A DNA stretch of 6,357 bases. Origin: Eubacteriales bacterium. GTDB taxonomy: Bacteria > Bacillota > Clostridia > JAQUNY01. Of the stretch, positions 4,568 to 6,357 are shown piece by piece. The stretch is taken from positions 1 to 6,357 of the forward strand of contig JAQUNY010000101.1 in the NCBI GenBank assembly GCA_028717405.1, given 5' to 3'. Position 1 is the stretch's first letter. Every line of letters starts with the position of its first letter. The position numbers and the translations under genes were made by a program. The notes beneath the pieces were generated by a model. The model made no database searches, was not told the origin of the DNA, and saw nothing but the letters and a program-made list of their open reading frames with translations.

Positions 4568-5959
4568 TTACCTTCCTTTACTTTTAGCAAATTTTTCGTA
4601 ATATTTATCGAGGTTTGAATCGCGGATCCTCTTCAGCTCGCTTCTGGGGAATACCGCCAGCAGCTTCCACCCCGTCTCAATTGTTTCGTCGATCGAGCGG
4701 TCGGTATTGAAGCCCTGTGATACATATTCCTTTTCAAATTCATCGGCAAAACGGGCATAAATCTTATCCATATCCGTCAGCGCAGCTTCTCCGAGTATTA
4801 CCATCAGTTCCTTGGCTTCCTTGCCCCTTGCATATGCGGCGAAAAGCTGGTTCATCGTATCCGCATGGTCTTCACGCGTCTTCCCCTTTCCAATACCCTT
4901 ATCTTTGAGCCTTGAAAGTGAGGGGAGTACGTCAATCGGAGGCAGTACGCCTTTTCTGTACAGTTCCCTGCTTAGAATGATCTGCCCTTCGGTAATATAT
5001 CCGGTCAGATCAGGTATGGGATGTGTTTTGTCATCCTCGGGCATAGTCAGTATGGGTATCAGCGTTATACTGCCGTCCTTGCCTCTTATTCTCCCTGCTC
5101 TCTCGTATATCGTCGCGAGGTCCGTATACAGATATCCCGGATAACCGCGCCTTCCGGGTACTTCCTTCCTCGCCGCCGACACCTCTCTCAGTGCCTCCGC
5201 ATAATTCGTCAGGTCCGTCATGATGACGAGCACATGCATCCCCTGTTCGAAAGCAAGAAACTCGGCCGCCGTCAAAGCCATGCGCGGCGTCGATATCCTT
5301 TCTATTGGGGGGTCGTTTGCCAGGTTGATAAAAAGTACCGCCCTCTCGATAGCGCCTGTTTTTCTAAAATCCGAAATAAAGAAGTCTGCCTCTTCAAACG
5401 TTATCCCCATCGCGGCAAATACAACGGCAAAACTGCTTTCTGTCCCGGGAACGTTTGCCTGTCTGGCTATCTGTGCCGCAAGCTGCGCATGCGGAAGACC
5501 CGATCCCGAAAAAATCGGCAGCTTCTGTCCTCTTACAAGTGTGTTCAGTCCGTCGATCGCCGAGATCCCCGTTTGTATAAACTCCGACGGGTAATCCCTT
5601 GCCGCCGGATTTATGGGAAGGCCGTTGATATCCATTCTGGCGTCCGGTATTATCTCAGGGCCATCATCTGCAGGCTTGCCCATGCCGTCGAACACACGCC
5701 CGAGCATTTCGCCTGAAACAGCAAGTTCGATCCCCTTACCAAGAAACCTTACCTTGCTGTGTGCCATATTTATTCCCGCAGAGCTTTCAAAAAGCTGAAG
5801 CAGCGCATTTTCACCGTCGATTTCAAGTACCCGGCATCTCCTCGTCCCTCCGCTTGAAAGCTCGATTTCAGCCATTTCGCCATATTTCACGCCACGTACG
5901 CCCCTGACAAGCATCAGCGGCCCTGCGATTTCGGAAATCGTCCTGTATTCCCTGATCAT
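4568..5959 (-). CDS. ntpB: V-type (A/V-type) ATPase subunit B (regulatory, non-catalytic)
   Basis: Subunit B, 463 residues, close to the about 460 of Enterococcus hirae NtpB. It alternates with A in the cytoplasmic A3B3 hexamer. An N-terminal beta-barrel (about 1-75) is followed by the nucleotide-binding fold and a C-terminal helical bundle. SGSGLPHAQLAAQIARQ (151-167) replaces the Walker A loop, as expected for B and not A. Other family blocks are GRVFDGMGKP (87-96), PINPAARDYPSEFIQTGISAID (116-137), MTDLTNYAEALREVSAARKEVPGRRGYPGYLYTDLATIYERAGRI (247-291) and PSLSRL (346-351), whose Arg350 is the arginine finger reaching into the catalytic site of A. The ATG at 5959 shares its A with the TGA of subunit A, and GGAGG lies about 11 nt upstream, so A and B are translationally coupled. 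Whether the enzyme moves H+ or Na+ depends on the K subunit, which is outside the window. Confidence 0.98.
   Translation of the reverse strand: MIREYRTISEIAGPLMLVRGVRGVKYGEMAEIELSSGGTRRCRVLEIDGENALLQLFESSAGINMAHSKVRFLGKGIELAVSGEMLGRVFDGMGKPADDGPEIIPDARMDINGLPINPAARDYPSEFIQTGISAIDGLNTLVRGQKLPIFSGSGLPHAQLAAQIARQANVPGTESSFAVVFAAMGITFEEADFFISDFRKTGAIERAVLFINLANDPPIERISTPRMALTAAEFLAFEQGMHVLVIMTDLTNYAEALREVSAARKEVPGRRGYPGYLYTDLATIYERAGRIRGKDGSITLIPILTMPEDDKTHPIPDLTGYITEGQIILSRELYRKGVLPPIDVLPSLSRLKDKGIGKGKTREDHADTMNQLFAAYARGKEAKELMVILGEAALTDMDKIYARFADEFEKEYVSQGFNTDRSIDETIETGWKLLAVFPRSELKRIRDSNLDKYYEKFAKSKGR
4571..4576 (-). promoter_or_regulatory. Ribosome binding site supporting the GTG start of subunit D
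   Basis: The minus strand reads GGAAGG over the last codons of subunit B, 8 nt before the GTG at 4562. This spacing supports GTG rather than the internal ATG as start and indicates that B and D are translated from one message. Confidence 0.65.
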
Positions 5960-6357
5960 CAGTTCTTATCCCTCCCGACAGCACTTGTTTCATCATCCGA
6001 ACCTCCGCCGGAATCCACTCCTCCGGAACTCGCTCCGGGGTCTGCTCCGTATCCTGCCGCCATTTCCCTTTCCATCCCGGTTTCCACCTCATCGAAATAT
6101 TTCTCTACTTCTTCTTCGGGGACAAATTTCATTCTTGCGATCTTTTCGCGGACCGGAAGCGCGGATATCTCGTTGATGCCCATACCTGCCGCAAGGGCAT
6201 CCTTTGCCTTATAGTAGAAATCGAGTATCACTTTCATCATTTTGTGCGTTTTGCTATAAGAAGTAAATGTGTCTACTTCATGGAAGGCATCCTGCTGCAG
6301 GTAATCCTCTCTTATGGACCTTGCCGTCTCCAGCTTCAGCCTGTCTTCAGACGAAAG
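5959..6357 (-). CDS. ntpA: V-type (A/V-type) ATPase catalytic subunit A, C-terminal part (5' end cut by window edge)
   Basis: The last 132 residues of the catalytic A subunit, usually about 590 residues; the ATP-binding domain lies beyond the window. The visible part is the C-terminal helical bundle: LSSEDRLKLETARSIREDYL (1-20), QQDAFHEVDTFTSYSKTHKM (21-40), then MKVILDFYYKAKDALAAG (41-58), LPVREKIARMKFVPEEEVEKYFDEV (67-91). The reading frame is open to the window edge, so the internal ATG at 6240 is not the start. After the usual last helix come about 33 extra residues rich in Gly, Ser and Asp. The TGA overlaps the ATG of subunit B by one base. A-B-D order and strand match bacterial ntp/atp operons. 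Confidence 0.96.
   Translation of the reverse strand, partial: LSSEDRLKLETARSIREDYLQQDAFHEVDTFTSYSKTHKMMKVILDFYYKAKDALAAGMGINEISALPVREKIARMKFVPEEEVEKYFDEVETGMEREMAAGYGADPGASSGGVDSGGGSDDETSAVGRDKN

Noticed and set aside
5021..5716. Long plus-strand open frame opposite subunit B
   Set aside because: It lies antisense to the strongly conserved ntpB coding sequence, its translation is rich in Arg, Cys and Tyr without a recognisable domain, and no ribosome binding context was seen.

Overview
The window reads as chromosomal DNA of an anaerobic, probably endospore-forming member of the Clostridia. The evidence is a bacterial A/V-type ATPase operon, a complete Spo0H-type sigma-H gene, and the Firmicutes-specific gene order mrnC-rlmB-rae1(yacP)-sigH. 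Base composition is moderate. The assignment rests on gene content and order, and no species can be named.

All recognisable genes lie on the minus strand and are transcribed from right to left. From upstream (right edge) to downstream they are: the 3' end of the V-type ATPase catalytic subunit A gene (5959-6357), subunit B (4568-5959), subunit D (3897-4562), a 78-nt gap, Mini-ribonuclease III (3198-3818), the 23S rRNA 2'-O-methyltransferase RlmB (1906-3192), the NYN-domain ribosome-associated ribonuclease Rae1/YacP (1289-1885), sigma-H (540-1214), and the 5' part of an HpcH/HpaI-family aldolase gene (1-490). Spacing is tight: A and B share one base, B-D is 5 nt, Mini-III and RlmB overlap or nearly touch, RlmB-Rae1 is about 20 nt, Rae1-sigH is 74 nt and sigH-aldolase is 49 nt. 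I saw no convincing intrinsic terminator or sigma-A promoter in any gap.

Two functional blocks are joined. The first makes the catalytic ring (A, B) and central stalk (D) of a membrane rotary ATPase that couples ATP to H+ or Na+ transport. The second is an RNA-processing and ribosome cluster: Mini-III matures 23S rRNA ends, RlmB methylates 23S rRNA, Rae1 cleaves mRNA on the ribosome, and sigma-H directs stationary-phase and early sporulation transcription. Compared with Bacillus subtilis, cysS is missing upstream of mrnC and rpmG-secE-nusG are missing downstream of sigH. The V-ATPase operon and an aldolase gene occupy those positions.

The window is mostly ordinary housekeeping DNA and I found no convincing undescribed system. 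The points worth a second look are small: a diverged 39-nt tandem duplication across the rlmB/rae1 junction, a perfect 16-nt tandem repeat and a possible 5-codon mini-ORF at the rae1/sigH junction, a long repeat-containing basic extension on RlmB, and smaller low-complexity insertions or extensions in sigma-H, subunit A and Mini-III.
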